Assembly: GCA_032209605.1 (NCBI GenBank)
Contig: JASFXZ010000016.1
Span: forward strand, 11,656,001 to 11,720,000
Origin: Mactromeris polynyma
Lineage: Eukaryota; Mollusca; Bivalvia; Venerida; Mactridae
Reading direction: 5' to 3'
DNA length: 64,000 nucleotides
Shown here: piece by piece, positions 1-10,826 of the stretch
Layout: every line of letters begins with the position of its first letter
Position numbering within the stretch: position 1 is the first letter of the stretch
Translations under genes and position numbers: made by a program
Notes under the pieces: model-generated
The model's database searches: none
What the model saw: only the letters and a program-made list of their open reading frames with translations
Told to the model about the DNA's origin: nothing

Positions 1-284
1 GGTTCGATGCATGTATGGTACACAAGTGTATGTACGAACTGACTGTCCCCGGTACAAGTTAGATATACTGAAAGCAGGACATCTATGTGTTACTTGTTTT
101 GTCATATTGAATGTAGGTCGATTAATAGTCTAAGCACTATTCATTATATCAAAATAAAAAGCAAATGCAAGGAAACCAAATATATTTTTCAATTTAGACT
201 CACAATAACAACAGGCATCGTTCGTTCATGGAAGCATGTATCGATTCATGAATAAACTCCAACATACATTATCCATTATTAAAA
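1..284. other. Left edge, not part of the tandem duplication
   Basis: AT-rich sequence before the point where unit A begins to match unit B. No coding signal, RNA or repeat motif seen. Confidence 0.5.
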
Positions 285-1157
285 CGAAAAATATAATAGA
301 TTCCGCGTCGAATTTATGCCAATAATTACAATTGGGCATACTTTTTTTACTGAAATTTCCACTTTTGTTTAAGGTATTTATAACAGACGAAAACTTGTTG
401 TTTTAGAATTTTAGTATGTACTTTCGATTTGGTGGCCCGTCGCCATTCTTCTTACCTTTTCACGACAAAATTTCACAGCTACTAAATCATGTAACTTTCT
501 GAAATTAAACGTTGTACTATGTCCTAATATATTTAATACATTCAATATTAGCGACATTAACTTGTTCATTTTCGGTTTCATATTTCGGGCTAATAATAAA
601 TCCTGACTTATAGTTTACCTATTTGTGATATAGTATCGATCGAAACAAACATTTTTATAATGTAAACATTGCATTAAAAAGAAATGAATTGACCTACCTA
701 GTGCATGTATCCTGGTTGGTTATACTTCGAACACAATGTATAGAACACAAACACCTTAAAACACATGACACGTTTGATATCAAATCCCTGGATATAACAG
801 GGGAGATAACTGATGAAAGAATGTTATCTTTATGAATGTAAACTCAATACGTTGCAAGATAATGTATGAAACATTTATTCGATATTTGCAAAACTTCAGG
901 TTTAAATTTTTAACGCACGTGTGCATACTGATTTTAAGATATATGCGTTTTAAGTAAATTAGGAAGATTAGGTTAAAATGTAATGACACACTCCTCTAGT
1001 AGTAAAGTAGAGGGTTCTTGTCTGCGACCTTGACCTCGGAGGTACATAAATTAGCTAATATTGTCCACCAATCTAAAAGTAAATGTTTGAACAAACTGTG
1101 TATATATATACCTTGCATGGAATAATCACTTTAAATAATTATACAGGAAGTCTAAAG

Positions 1158-1812
1158 AGAGGTTAAGTTGATACAGGGAACACCGCATACACAAAACAAT
1201 GCCTCCCTATACAGAACTCCGGGGAAACAAAATTCCACAAACAGTCAGGCATCAAGGAGTTGCAAGGGTTAAGGGGCGCAAGAATGGTCTGACCGAACAT
1301 AACTAAGGACAACTCAGGAGGAGTAAGGAGAATGAACAGGGGAATTTAATGGATGGAAAAATCACGGAAGAATTCAAGAAAGCTAGCAACAATCGGCCGA
1401 AAATATGTATGCATCAAAGATATGTTTACATTTGTATATCTTCTATTCAGAAGGTGTTGAAAGAGAGAAAATAAGTTGCTACAGGGAACGCCAAATACTT
1501 AAGACAGTGCCTCCCCACACAGATCTCCGGAAAACGACAATCCATAAAACATAGGACATTTGAGGGGACTCTAGGGTACATACGTAAGGGAACAATCGCA
1601 AGGATTGGCCTTGCCGAGCATAATGGATTACGATGAGAATCAACGAGGACAAACAAGGGGGGAGTTAATGGATCGAAAAGATCACACTCACAGGATAAGT
1701 CAAGTCAAGAAAGCCGGCAACAATAGGCCGAAATCGGGCAGAAAACAACACGAACACTATTATAAAGTGAAGGAAATGCACAGCGGCAAGGGAAATCCAA
1801 CACACATCCAGT
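1158..1812 (+). repeat. Interspersed repeat R1, two adjacent copies
   Basis: Two copies (about 1158-1402 and 1455-1812) of a roughly 350-bp family. Its hallmarks are CAGGGAACGCCACATAC, then TGCCTCCCCACACAGATCTC, then a GGCCGAAA block and a CACTATATAAAGTG-like end. The same family recurs at 17215, 18475, 23250, 39785, 40085, 47335 and 63250, and in reverse at 13275, 16430-16600, 54300 and 55615. A 105-codon open frame at 1605-1922 lies inside it and is not credible as a gene. Class is unknown: no TIR, no tRNA head and no protein seen. Confidence 0.75.
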
Positions 1813-2246
1813 GGCCATGCCCAAAATGTTGGAGACAATATTATATCAAGTTAGAAAACTGCATATGGGGAAAAGGGAACTTAAATTACTCACAAAACAT
1901 ACGATCACGAGATAACTTGTAAGTATTTCATGTAATACTGACATTTGAATAAGTTTGAGTCCTGAAAACGTGTATGAAATAATAATAATTGTATAATCAA
2001 CCGCATCAATAAAACGTTTCCAAATGTTCACTGTTAGATGACTCCCGCGCAATGCTTGAACATGTAATTGCATGTATGAATATGTACTTCGGTGTTCATA
2101 AACATTTGTTGTGCGTCCGCATTTCTAAATGAAATATTTCAACAGCTTTTAAATCAAGTGTATGTATGAAATGAAAGTTATGTATATCTACATACATGCG
2201 TAAAAAACAGTGTTCTTACTAAGACGTTTTCAATTTCGATTTCTTA

Positions 2247-2600
2247 TTGAATATATCTGATAAATCCTTACATATTTTCTTATTGCAATTTTATACTGAT
2301 CACATTATCTTTACAATAATACTGTCTAGACACGAACAACTTATTGCATATCAATATATGTTAATAGCCTGGATTACCTGCCCTTACTATTTCACTATCG
2401 GCCTGGCAGATGCAGAAAATGGCCGTGTACAGTGTATAGTAAATCTTGTAGGAAGTAAAATATACTGTCGACCAAATGTGTACATCTCTGAAAGTATTTT
2501 TCTTTTTTTAATGTATTGATTCCTATCGTCGACAAATGTTGTGTCGCTTTGGTTCGTATAAAAATGGGATGTATTCGTAGTTGTATAGTTTTCGGACAAT
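2247..2600 (+). pseudogene. Membrane-protein exon fragment (possibly a 7TM receptor), unit A copy, frameshifted
   Basis: Counterpart of 40886-41242. The shared peptide begins with HEQLIAYQYM, has a hydrophobic stretch with CPYYF, then a polar segment with two cysteines, then a second hydrophobic stretch. In unit A a 1-nt difference in the T-rich run near 2500-2510 brings a stop before the second membrane segment is complete. Duplicated with the unit, so it predates the duplication. Confidence 0.35.
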
Positions 2601-3165
2601 GAACGAAATATACGCAATTCGGATACTGTAATATGGTAATAAAACATCATCAATAACTCAAATACGAGACTTGTACTGATGCTTTAATAAGACATATTTT
2701 AAAACAAATCATTGGGATGCTGTGTTCAATAACGTCTTTTATTGAACTATGCTAGGACACCTTATAATGTCATTCTTAATATCATCCTTATAAAACCAGT
2801 CAGCTGATATTATTATGGATTTGTTTATGGTGAAGATAGTCAGATGGCGAGAATTCTAAATGGGTAAAATGAAACACCTACCAACAATACTGTGATATAC
2901 TTATCATGGCAGTATATTGTGATTAGAGAATTTACTTTTAAAACAAATGGTAACTTTTCTGAACTGTGGTATATATAAATATATATGACATTTAAAATGT
3001 GATACATATTTGTAAGTAGTGCTTTGAGTATAATATAAATATTTAGTTGAATTCTATTTTTGAATTAGTTATATCAATGCAAAGTAAGTAAAATGTTTTT
3101 ATTTATCATGAAATATATATCTACGTTTGCTTGACAATTCATCCAGCCATATTCTGAGGAACACA

Positions 3166-3232
3166 AAAATCGGTCAATATGGCGCTACCGGGATTCGAAC
3201 CTGGGTCTACGAACTGCCGGTCCGTTGGAAAT
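3166..3232 (-). mobile_element. tRNA-headed SINE, truncated
   Basis: The minus strand contains a pol III B-box (GGTTCGAATCCC, plus-strand position about 3189-3200) followed by the GGTAGCGCC stem seen in the fuller copies at 41838 and 42060. The sequence stops at 3226 and joins directly to the end of a MITE, so the A-box half is missing. Confidence 0.7.
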
Positions 3233-4175
3233 ATTACAGCGGCGCTCAAATGCGTATTGATAAAACCAAGACGGAGGAACAATCTGCAAAGGGTAAAGAA
3301 AACAATAGCAACACAACGGTCTTGCAGTCTTGGAACTAACAGTAAAAAAAATCGAAATCTTGACGACTTGCCAACCTCTCATCTAACTGTTGTATTGTCA
3401 ATAATATAAACACAACGTGGTCTGACCTAGTAGAAACTAAACATATTTTGGCAAACATCTGACAATACCAGAACCTATAAATAGACCATAGCGTCATCCG
3501 CATGAAGACATCCGTCGAAGTTTAACGCCACCTCCGCAGTGTTCCAGTGAAGTACGGCGGTCAACTGAACGAACCAATCTGCAGTAGTTACCTAGTAGTA
3601 CTGAGCGATTTTTCCACAATCATTTGAAAATTTCTCCTTATGAAATAGCGGCGGAAAACAGATGACATTGAATGTACTATGTATTAACTTCAACCAAGTC
3701 CTCACGGGAAACATACGCCGAACTCTCGATTTGAACCTACGACTTCCTAATTGGCAGTCGAGCGCTCTCCCGACTATTTAATAATGTGAGCCAAACTTAA
3801 AACAAACAAAGCTAGTTGCAATTGATAATAGTATGAATTCTAATTAAATTAAATAACAATTATATGTAATCTATGAAAGCAACCGACCCGTCAGTCCATT
3901 GTACAAGACAAGTGCTTCATGTTATATTTGTAACACCGTAATTCATGTTGTCATACCGTAATGTCTTATCATAGAAAATGCTACATTGCTAAGACTGTAA
4001 GACTGTTTGTATTGCATAAACTAACAAGGAAGACACACCAATTAACAGACCATAATGGCCATTCTGTAAACAAATTCGATGCTCTCATGTATCCGCCCTG
4101 CAAACATTTCATGCATGTTGGAAAATATCAAAATGTTAACTGTATATGTTTTGCATGTAGGCAAGTGTAAATGTT
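3233..4175. repeat. Receptor-unit 3' tail block without its gene
   Basis: Matches the sequence that follows both receptor genes (22330-23170 and 62765-64000) and the orphan exons (43118-44050): a GATAAAACCAAG start, an ACACAACGGTCT block, a tRNA-like stretch at about 3740-3782 (minus strand, GAGAGCGCTCGACTGCC), and an end near GAAAATATCAAAATG. It marks the place of a lost receptor gene upstream of copy 1. Confidence 0.7.
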
Positions 4176-4239
4176 CTCATAGCACTCGGGACTCATACAA
4201 ACCTGTTCTGTTGTTTTTATTTTTTATTTTATAGGTTGC

Positions 4240-4690
4240 TGTATATGTGCTTTTCTATGCTTGATGTTGTGCTTTTATGTGCTTGATGTTGTGCTTTCAT
4301 GTGATTGATGTTTTGCTTTTATGTGATATAAGTTGTGCTTTTATATGCATGATGTTGTGCCTTTTTTGATAGATGTTGTGCTTTTTGTGATAGATGTTGT
4401 ATTTTTATGTGATAGATGTTGTGCTTTTTTGTGATATATGTTGTGTTCTTATGTGATAGACGTTATGCTCTTATGTGATAGGTGTTGTGCTCTTATTTGA
4501 CAGGTGCTGTGTGTTGAGTGTGATGTTCTGATTTTATGTGCTTGATGTTATGATTTTATGTGCTTAGGTGTTATGAGTTTATGTGATTGGTGTTATGATT
4601 TGATGTGACTGATGTTGTGCTGTTATGTGACTTATGTTGTGCTTGTATATGCTTAATATTTAATTTTATGTGAAATGTGATTTAATGTTA
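4240..4690. repeat. Minisatellite of about 22 bp, around 20 imperfect units
   Basis: Imperfect tandem units of the type GATGTTGTGCTTTTATGTGA. The unit B counterpart is 44300-44720, where it directly follows the end of a LINE ORF2 remnant, so the array seems to have grown from a LINE 3' UTR. Confidence 0.9.
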
Positions 4691-4922
4691 AATATGTGAA
4701 AGCATTACTTATGATTATGTATGCATCTCCTTATTAATGCAATCGTGTAAGAGGACCACAAGACAATGCTACACCAAATATCAAAGCTCTAGACCTTATG
4801 GTTATAAATTGTTGACGCACGACGCACGTTTCACGACGACGGACATTAATGGATCATAAAAGCTAAAAAGTCAACATTCACGAAATAGGAACTTTTCTCG
4901 ACCGGTCCATACAAGAGAAAAT
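4691..4922. repeat. Fragment of an interspersed repeat with ACGACGC-rich end
   Basis: Shares its order with 44760-45107 in unit B (ACAATGCTACA, AACTCTA-ACCTTATGG, then a CACGACGCACG run and GGATCATAAAAGCT). Unit A lacks about 150 bp of the unit B version. No coding potential. Confidence 0.6.
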
Positions 4923-5150
4923 GAGCGCCGCTGTACGATTTCCAACCTCTTCTTTAAGACACCCCCATTTCCAGAAAAACGTAACATGTGACGTCACTAT
5001 GTACTGACTGTAAGTAATGTTTGCACAATATGCCAATATGAAAATAATAATGTCGTGTAAATATTGTTGCCTGCTCGCAAATAGTGGCATCACATGTTTT
5101 CTTGAAATAACGTTACTTACAAAAGAGGTTGTAAATCCAGACGTAGCGCT
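4923..5150. mobile_element. Palindromic MITE, family P (unit A copy)
   Basis: Inverted ends: GAGCGCCGCTGTACGATTTC at the left and the complement-like AGAGGTTGTAAATCC...AGCGCT at the right, each followed inward by a TGACGTCA motif. About 200-240 bp, with no coding capacity. Orthologous to 45108-45334. Other copies: 14235, 56428, 58279 and partial ones at 43006 and 48955. The longest minus-strand frame here (172 codons, 4878-5396) reads through this palindrome and is not a gene. Confidence 0.85.
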
Positions 5151-6407
5151 AACATGGAGAAATACTTGCAAAGAAGGAAACAAAACCAAACCAGACGGAG
5201 GAGGTACACGCAAATAGGGTACAGAAAAGCAAGATCGAAAAGGAAAAGGTACTTGCAGGGAAGGGAAAAAATAGATGGAAGGGAAAGTACACGCATGTAG
5301 TATAGAAATGCATAAGCGAAATAATACACACAATATCATTAACGAACTCAAGCATGTGAATATTGACAAACACAGGACGGCAGGACATAATAACAAAATA
5401 ATGAAGGTATCATAAGCAGAAATAGTTGTCTTCCATAAATGCTGTTGCTAAGCTTGCATCTCCTTGTATCAATTGTTTAGAAAGCAAGTTTTACTTCCCA
5501 ACTAGTTTGGTAGACTCGACATGTGGCTGTAATTGAGAAGTTGTTGATATGAAGCATTTAAGTCGATAGTAAATGCTTCCTACCAACTGAAACAATAGGT
5601 ATTTTTGCTGGTGAGTTGTCTTTGGTCAGGAGATAACCACTTAGTGGTCGCACTGTATTCAGCTATAATTATACTCATGCCAACTGTATTTTCCAGATGC
5701 GTGTCGTCGTTTCTATCTATAAAAAAGGCGTTATGTCAAATCCTGAAATGTATTGGGAAATAACCGCACTTAATGTAATCGGAAAAAATATTTAGACTAG
5801 CACAGGGGAAACTTATTAAGGATTGGTGTGAATTGAGGGAGTGTTAGGAGTTGCAATCTGAAGCTGATTCAATGTTTTTGTGTCATTATTCATAAGGTGT
5901 TTATCACATCAAATCTGTGTACGTGTGTGTTTTATTGATTATAATCGATACTGCTAATATAGAGAGGAGCTTTGTTGAGCCAACTTATTCAATTAAGCTA
6001 TCGAGTACCTGCTACCTGTAAAATGAACAATGCTATCAAATGTTTTTATAATGTAGTTCAGTCAGGTTGGAAACGTTCGAGCGTTGTGGACATTTCTCGA
6101 TATTGATATTTTGACTGCAGGACTCAAACTCTCCCCGTGTACTTATTTTATTCAGAATTTAATAGATCTTACCAATGTATTGAAGTTGCTTGTCGGTTAC
6201 ACTGTAGTATACACATAGACAAAATTTAAGCGCCCCTTTTGTAATGATACAAATTATATGATTGTTACCAAGACAAAACTAACCATAGAACCTAGACATA
6301 TATTTGAACATTGGGAGAACAACATTCTGGTAATAACAGAATAACACTTATAAAATGTGATCCGAGATAAACAATTACTTGGCCAATTTAACATAAAAGT
6401 ATGTCCA
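5151..6407. other. Duplicated flank, no gene seen
   Basis: Matches 45335-46549 of unit B with small indels. No splice-bounded frame, RNA gene or repeat of note. Confidence 0.6.
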
Positions 6408-7023
6408 TCAAGGTATAGACTCCCCAGCTGGAGGGGGGCTAGAATTCCCCAGCTGTCGCACTACAGAGGGGTACGACCCCCCTACTGTGCCTGCCCGTTT
6501 GCCGTGGGCTGCTACCCGTGTCGCCTGATGAGAGGATCCTGGTAGTTGAGCGGGTTCTGAGTTGGCAAGTTATATTTGGTTCTCTCAATACACTGCTTTG
6601 GTCTTAAGTTGGGCTAAACGGGAGGTCTGGAAGGCCCGTCCAGATCAATCGGCTAGTCATGCCAAGTCCCACGATATATTGTACCCCCATGTCTATTTAT
6701 ATTTGTTTATTTTATAAATACATACATTATCTCGTTGACGACTTTCACGATTTACCTTTTACTTATTTGTATCTTGGAAGGCGGTGGCCCATGGGCCAAT
6801 CGGATACTTGTTTGGCCTTTAACTGACATTCGAAATTTTCCAAAGTTTGTTTTAAGCTTGTAAAATGTTCTGAGGGAACTCATTTGTCCAGTTTAACCCT
6901 TTTATCAAGAGTATATCATTGATGTATCCCTGTCATGACCAGTGTTGGATGTCCCCTGGTCATGTCCCCTTGTTGGACTCCGTGGCGGGTGGGGAGCATC
7001 AATGATGAACTAATTCAATCAGC

Positions 7024-8444
7024 ATGGCAACCCCAAAAAAAGCCAAGCGAACACTCTCGGAGTCTGACTCTGAGACAGACATATCACACATGACCCCCCA
7101 AAACTTCTCTCGTTTCATTGTTATAAAATCTTCAGATTCAGAGAAACCAATTACCAAACTTTCCCCCTTTGTCATACAGAAGACTTTGCAATCCATTCTC
7201 GGAACGCCAAGGTCCGTGAAGAAATTGAAAGATGAAACGTTGCTGGTGGAATGCTCCACCATGCAACAAGCAGAAAACCTTTTAGGTCACAAACAATTCT
7301 TTGGGTTGGGGGTCGTCATTTAACCCCACCCATCACTTAATTCATCTAAAGGAGTTGTGCGTTGTAGGGATCTCGCATGTTGCGAGTCCCTCGACGAAAT
7401 AAAAACTAATCTCCAGGGGCAGGCTGTCTCTGAAGTCAAACGTATTTCAATTAAGAGAGACGGTAAGATTATCCAAACAAACACTTACATACTAACATTC
7501 TCAACATCTGTACTTCCATCCAGTCTAAAAATTGGGTATGAATGCGTTCCGGTCTCCGTGTATGTGCCAAACCCTCTGCGCTGTTACAGGTGTCAGAGGT
7601 TTGGCCATCACGAGACCAGATGCACAAATATTCAAGTTTGTGCAGTCTGTGCACATGAGGGGCCAGACCATGATTCTAAAGTATGTCATGAGAAACCCCT
7701 CTGTGTAAATTGCAAGGGTTCCCACCCTGTTTTTTCAAAACATTGCCAGTCGTGGAAGACTGAGAAAGATATTTTAGAAATTAAATATAATCAGGGTGTT
7801 TCTTTTGTAGAGGCAAGGAGGGTTGTACAGAACCGCCAGAGGGACCAGGCACAGGCTAGCAGTAATGCTAGCTATGCCAACAAAGCTGCCCCTTTGGCGA
7901 ACATCTCTCCTTGTCACTCTTGTAGTGATCTTATCAAAATTTTAATAGAAAAGTATCCTCAGATTGCAGAGGACCTTAAAGGTCTGGCCCCCTCATCTGT
8001 GCAGACACAGAGACAGCCTGTCCCAAAGGTTCCCCCCCTGCACCAAAAACATCCAATCAGCCAAAAAAACCTGTTTTGCCCGAAAAACCAAAATCCATTC
8101 CTTCAAAAACCAAATCACCAGCCCCTCCTACTACCATGAAACCAATACCCACTCCAACTAAGGCCACATCGCCTGCCCCTACTACTACCAAACCTAAGGT
8201 GAAATCTGCACCAGCAAACAAAAATAACAGCAAACCCACTTCCCAACCTCCTAAAGAAAAACCTGCAGGTCACAAACCTTCACCACCATCACCCACACCA
8301 AAACCATGTAAAAAACCATGTAAAACAAAAAGTTATGAAACCCCCCTCAACAACAAGTTTGAATGTCTTAGTGACATGGAGGATGACAGTGATGGAATCT
8401 CTGTCTCAGGGGATGAGAGCATGCTCTCTGATGAAGAAACTTAG
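7024..8444 (+). pseudogene. Gag-like ORF1 protein of an I/Jockey-type LINE, broken
   Basis: Nucleic-acid-binding ORF1 protein that would package the retroelement RNA. The start ATG is 7024. An acidic/Ser-rich N-terminus (SESDSETD) leads to three zinc knuckles: CYRCQRFGHHETRC (CX2CX4HX4C, near 7582), CAVCAHEGPDHDSKVC and CVNCKGSHPVFSKHC. A Pro/Lys-rich C-terminus ends in an acidic tail. Two breaks: TAA at 7321-7323 in the same frame as the following part, and a frame change at the C-run near 8032-8038. The undamaged ancestor would be about 473 residues. The order of knuckles followed by a Pro-rich tail is typical of gag-like ORF1 in these LINEs; the exact clade is not certain. Confidence 0.85.
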
Positions 8445-8929
8445 TCTTTTATTTTATTTTTAACTTATTTTTTAATAAATCTGGACTGTATTCCATGAAA
8501 TACGCCTTTCACAGTACATTTTTTCTCGTTGGCTGTGTTGACCTTCAACCAGTCCGCTAACTAGTTAACATTTACAAGTATATCACGTTACCTTTTTTAG
8601 TTTCACATAATTTCACATTTCTTGCGCGCTAAATGACCAAAGCTGTCAATGCGCCATAAAACCACATGATAATAATTAAATTTTTTAGTCTCATTGAGAC
8701 TATACAAGTTGGAAAATTCATAAGATACATCATAGAGATTGGCTTTTACAACAAGCTATGATATTTATAATCTAAAATCTCATATTAAACTATATTTACC
8801 CCAATTTAACATAATTATACAAGTATATCACGTACCTTTTTTAGTTTCACATATTTTTAACATTTCTTGCGCGCTAAATGACCAAAGCTGTCGATGCGCC
8901 ATAAAACAACATAATAATAATTATTATCT

Positions 8930-9865
8930 TTGTTTATTTTATAAATACATACATTATCTCGTTGACGACAGCCTGCCCCAAAGGTTCCCCCCCCCCTGCA
9001 CCAAAAACATCCAATCAGCCAAAAAAACCTGTTTTGCCCCAAAAACCAAAATCCATTCCTCCAAAAACCAAATCACCAGCCCCTCCTACTACCAAGAAAC
9101 CAATACCCACTCCAACTAAGGCCACATCGCCTGCCCCTACTACTACCAAACCTAAGGTGAAATCTGCACCAGCAAACAAAAATAACAGCAAACCCACTTC
9201 CCAACCTCCTATTGAAAAACCTGCAGGTCACAAACCTTCACCACCATCACCCACACCAAAACCATGTAAAAAACCATGTAAAACAAAAAGTTATGAAACC
9301 CCCCTCAACAACAAGTTTGAATGTCTTAGTGACATGGAGGATGACAGTGATGGAATCTCTGTCTCAGGGGATGAGAGCATGCTCTCTGATGAAGAAACTT
9401 AGTTTTTTATTTTATTTTTAACTTATTTTTAATAAATCAGGACTGTATTCCATGAAATACGCCTTTCACAGTACATTTTTTTCTCGTTGGCTGAGTTGAC
9501 CTTCAACCAGTCCGCTAACTAGTTAACATTTACAAGTATATCACGTTACCTTTTTTAGTTTCACAAATTTCACATTTCTTGCGCGCTAAATGACCAAAGC
9601 TGTCAATGCGCCATAAAACCACATGATAATAATTAAGTCTCATTGAGACTATACAAGTTGGAAAATTCATAAGCTACATCATAGAGATTGGCTTTTACAA
9701 CAAGCTATGATATTTATAATCTAAAATCTCATATTATACTATATTCACCCCAATTTAACATATACAAGTATATCACGTACCTTTTTTAGTTTCACATATT
9801 TTTAACATTTCTTGCGCGCTAAATGACCAAAGCTGTCGATGCGCCATAAAACAACATAATAATAA
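8930..9865 (+). repeat. Second, internally deleted copy of the same retroelement
   Basis: Starts with the leader piece TTTGTTTATTTTATAAATAC (also at 6702-6721), then jumps after GTTGACGAC to the ORF1 C-terminus (ACAGCCTGCCCC). The jump corresponds to a deletion from about 6741 to 8015 with a GAC shared at the junction. The coding remainder (about 8967-9404, ending in a stop shared with the first copy) is open, carries a 10-C run instead of 7, and is nearly identical to 8022-8444. Its 3' UTR repeats the 8445-8929 UTR. Confidence 0.85.
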
Positions 9866-9958
9866 TCAAGGTATAGATGTTTAAGTTCCCAAGTCGTTAT
9901 AAGATGGTTATTACGGGGTTAAAATGTTACTTTGAGTTTCTTACATTACATCCCTTAT

Positions 9959-10195
9959 TCAAATGTTTAGTGGCGTATATACAATGTAGCCTCCATGCCC
10001 TCGAATGAAAGCACGAACCCTGTGTCTTATCCCTCTAGTCAGACGTCCGATCTTCTGACGGGACAACTGTAGCCACTGCCGATACAAAACTTCTTCCAGT
10101 TTACCACGTAGATTCTCTACAGGATGATCTGGTATCTGAATACGACGGTAGAGAATATCCAAAATATGCTCAATCGAATTCAATTCTGGAGTCAT
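9959..10195 (-). pseudogene. C-terminal remnant of a Tc1-like transposase
   Basis: 78 minus-strand codons read PELNSIEHILDILYRRIQ, then a Trp-Leu-Gln region, and end with RAFIRGHGGYIVY. This matches the end of Tc1 transposases (SPDxNPIEHxWD, then a GGHTRY-like terminus); here the catalytic Glu is kept inside IEH. The remainder of the protein is missing. A more decayed counterpart sits at 46640-46870, so insertion predates the duplication. Confidence 0.8.
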
Positions 10196-10744
10196 AGCGT
10201 ACCAGTTGGTAGGCAGGTAGTTTTGTTTAGTTTAGTACTGTAATGGCTTCGTCAACAGTCTACATGTACTTGTGCATATATGTTATGATACATTGTAAGT
10301 ATTATATGCATTTCCTCCCATGTTGTGGCTTATCCACTCATTTCATATAAAATGAATAAACAAAGTGTACATTCAATGTCGCCCTATCATCAATTGTAGA
10401 CTTTATAGGATTTTTCTACGCGCAAGGAAAACATTTCGTCGACGAACCTGAAAATATGAATTGGTTCTCGGCATTTTTCACGAGTCGGTCCCGTAACTGC
10501 AAACAAACACTTTTTAAGGATGGCCTAAGGTTGTTGAGGAGAATAGAGGTTGTTAAATAGAACGTCGCTCGGGAGAGGTTGCTATGTATAAGCTAAGTAT
10601 TAAAGTATTTTAGTCACACACTATTATCCCAGCAATACGGAATCCATTCCATACGGAAATAATCAATTGCGGCGACTCAGGCGGAACTAATGTGATGTTA
10701 TAGTGTCAGTAATAGAAAGTATTAAACGTTCGCGAGTGATCATT
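10196..10744 (+). promoter_or_regulatory. Conserved 5' flank of receptor copy 1 (putative promoter and 5' UTR)
   Basis: Aligned with 47930-48467 in unit B. Conservation is strongest just before the ATG (CAATTGCGGCGACTCAG, TAGTGTCAGTAATAGAAAG, TTCGCGAGTGATCAT). No convincing TATA box at a fixed distance. Upstream of 47930 unit B has an insertion, so only about 530 bp of promoter-proximal sequence is shared without interruption. Confidence 0.4.
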
Positions 10745-10826
10745 ATGGACTTCAGAAAAATGTTCGAAAACATGTTAGAAGCTAAGGCATTATTTGTTTT
10801 GGTTGTTATAGCAACACACCTTCAAC
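10745..10826 (+). CDS. Receptor copy 1, exon 1: signal peptide
   Basis: ATG at 10745, 27 codons plus one base, donor CAAC|GTAAGT. The peptide has a charged start followed by a hydrophobic core (ALFVLVVIATH), as in a secretory signal. All 82 bases are identical to exon 1 of copy 2 (48468-48549). An upstream ATG is not conserved in frame, so this start is preferred. Confidence 0.8.

Larger units (their letters stand above)
6408..9877 (+). mobile_element. Non-LTR retroelement insertion, ORF1 only, with 12-bp target duplications
   Basis: The 12-bp sequence TCAAGGTATAGA occurs at 6408-6419 and again at 9866-9877. Unit B has it once, at 46550-46561, as an uninterrupted site, so 6420-9865 inserted after the duplication or into only one copy. 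Layout: GC-rich 5' leader (6420-7023), broken ORF1 (7024-8444), 3' UTR with an ATAATAATT tail (8445-8929), a second internally deleted copy (8930-9404) and a second 3' UTR ending in ATAATAAT (9405-9865). No reverse transcriptase or endonuclease frame is present, so it must have moved with enzymes from another element. Confidence 0.9.

Noticed and set aside
1605..1922. 105-codon open frame as a gene
   Set aside because: It lies within the R1 repeat and is not conserved as a frame in other copies.
4240..4690. CRISPR-like array
   Set aside because: Units are contiguous and imperfect without unique spacers, and the context is animal nuclear DNA.
4878..5396. 172-codon minus-strand open frame as a gene
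   Set aside because: It reads across a palindromic MITE and low-complexity flank, has no domain, and its unit B counterpart is broken differently.
8057..8239. Gly/Val-rich minus-strand frames (also 9015-9197)
   Set aside because: They are the antisense of the Pro/Lys-rich end of the LINE ORF1.
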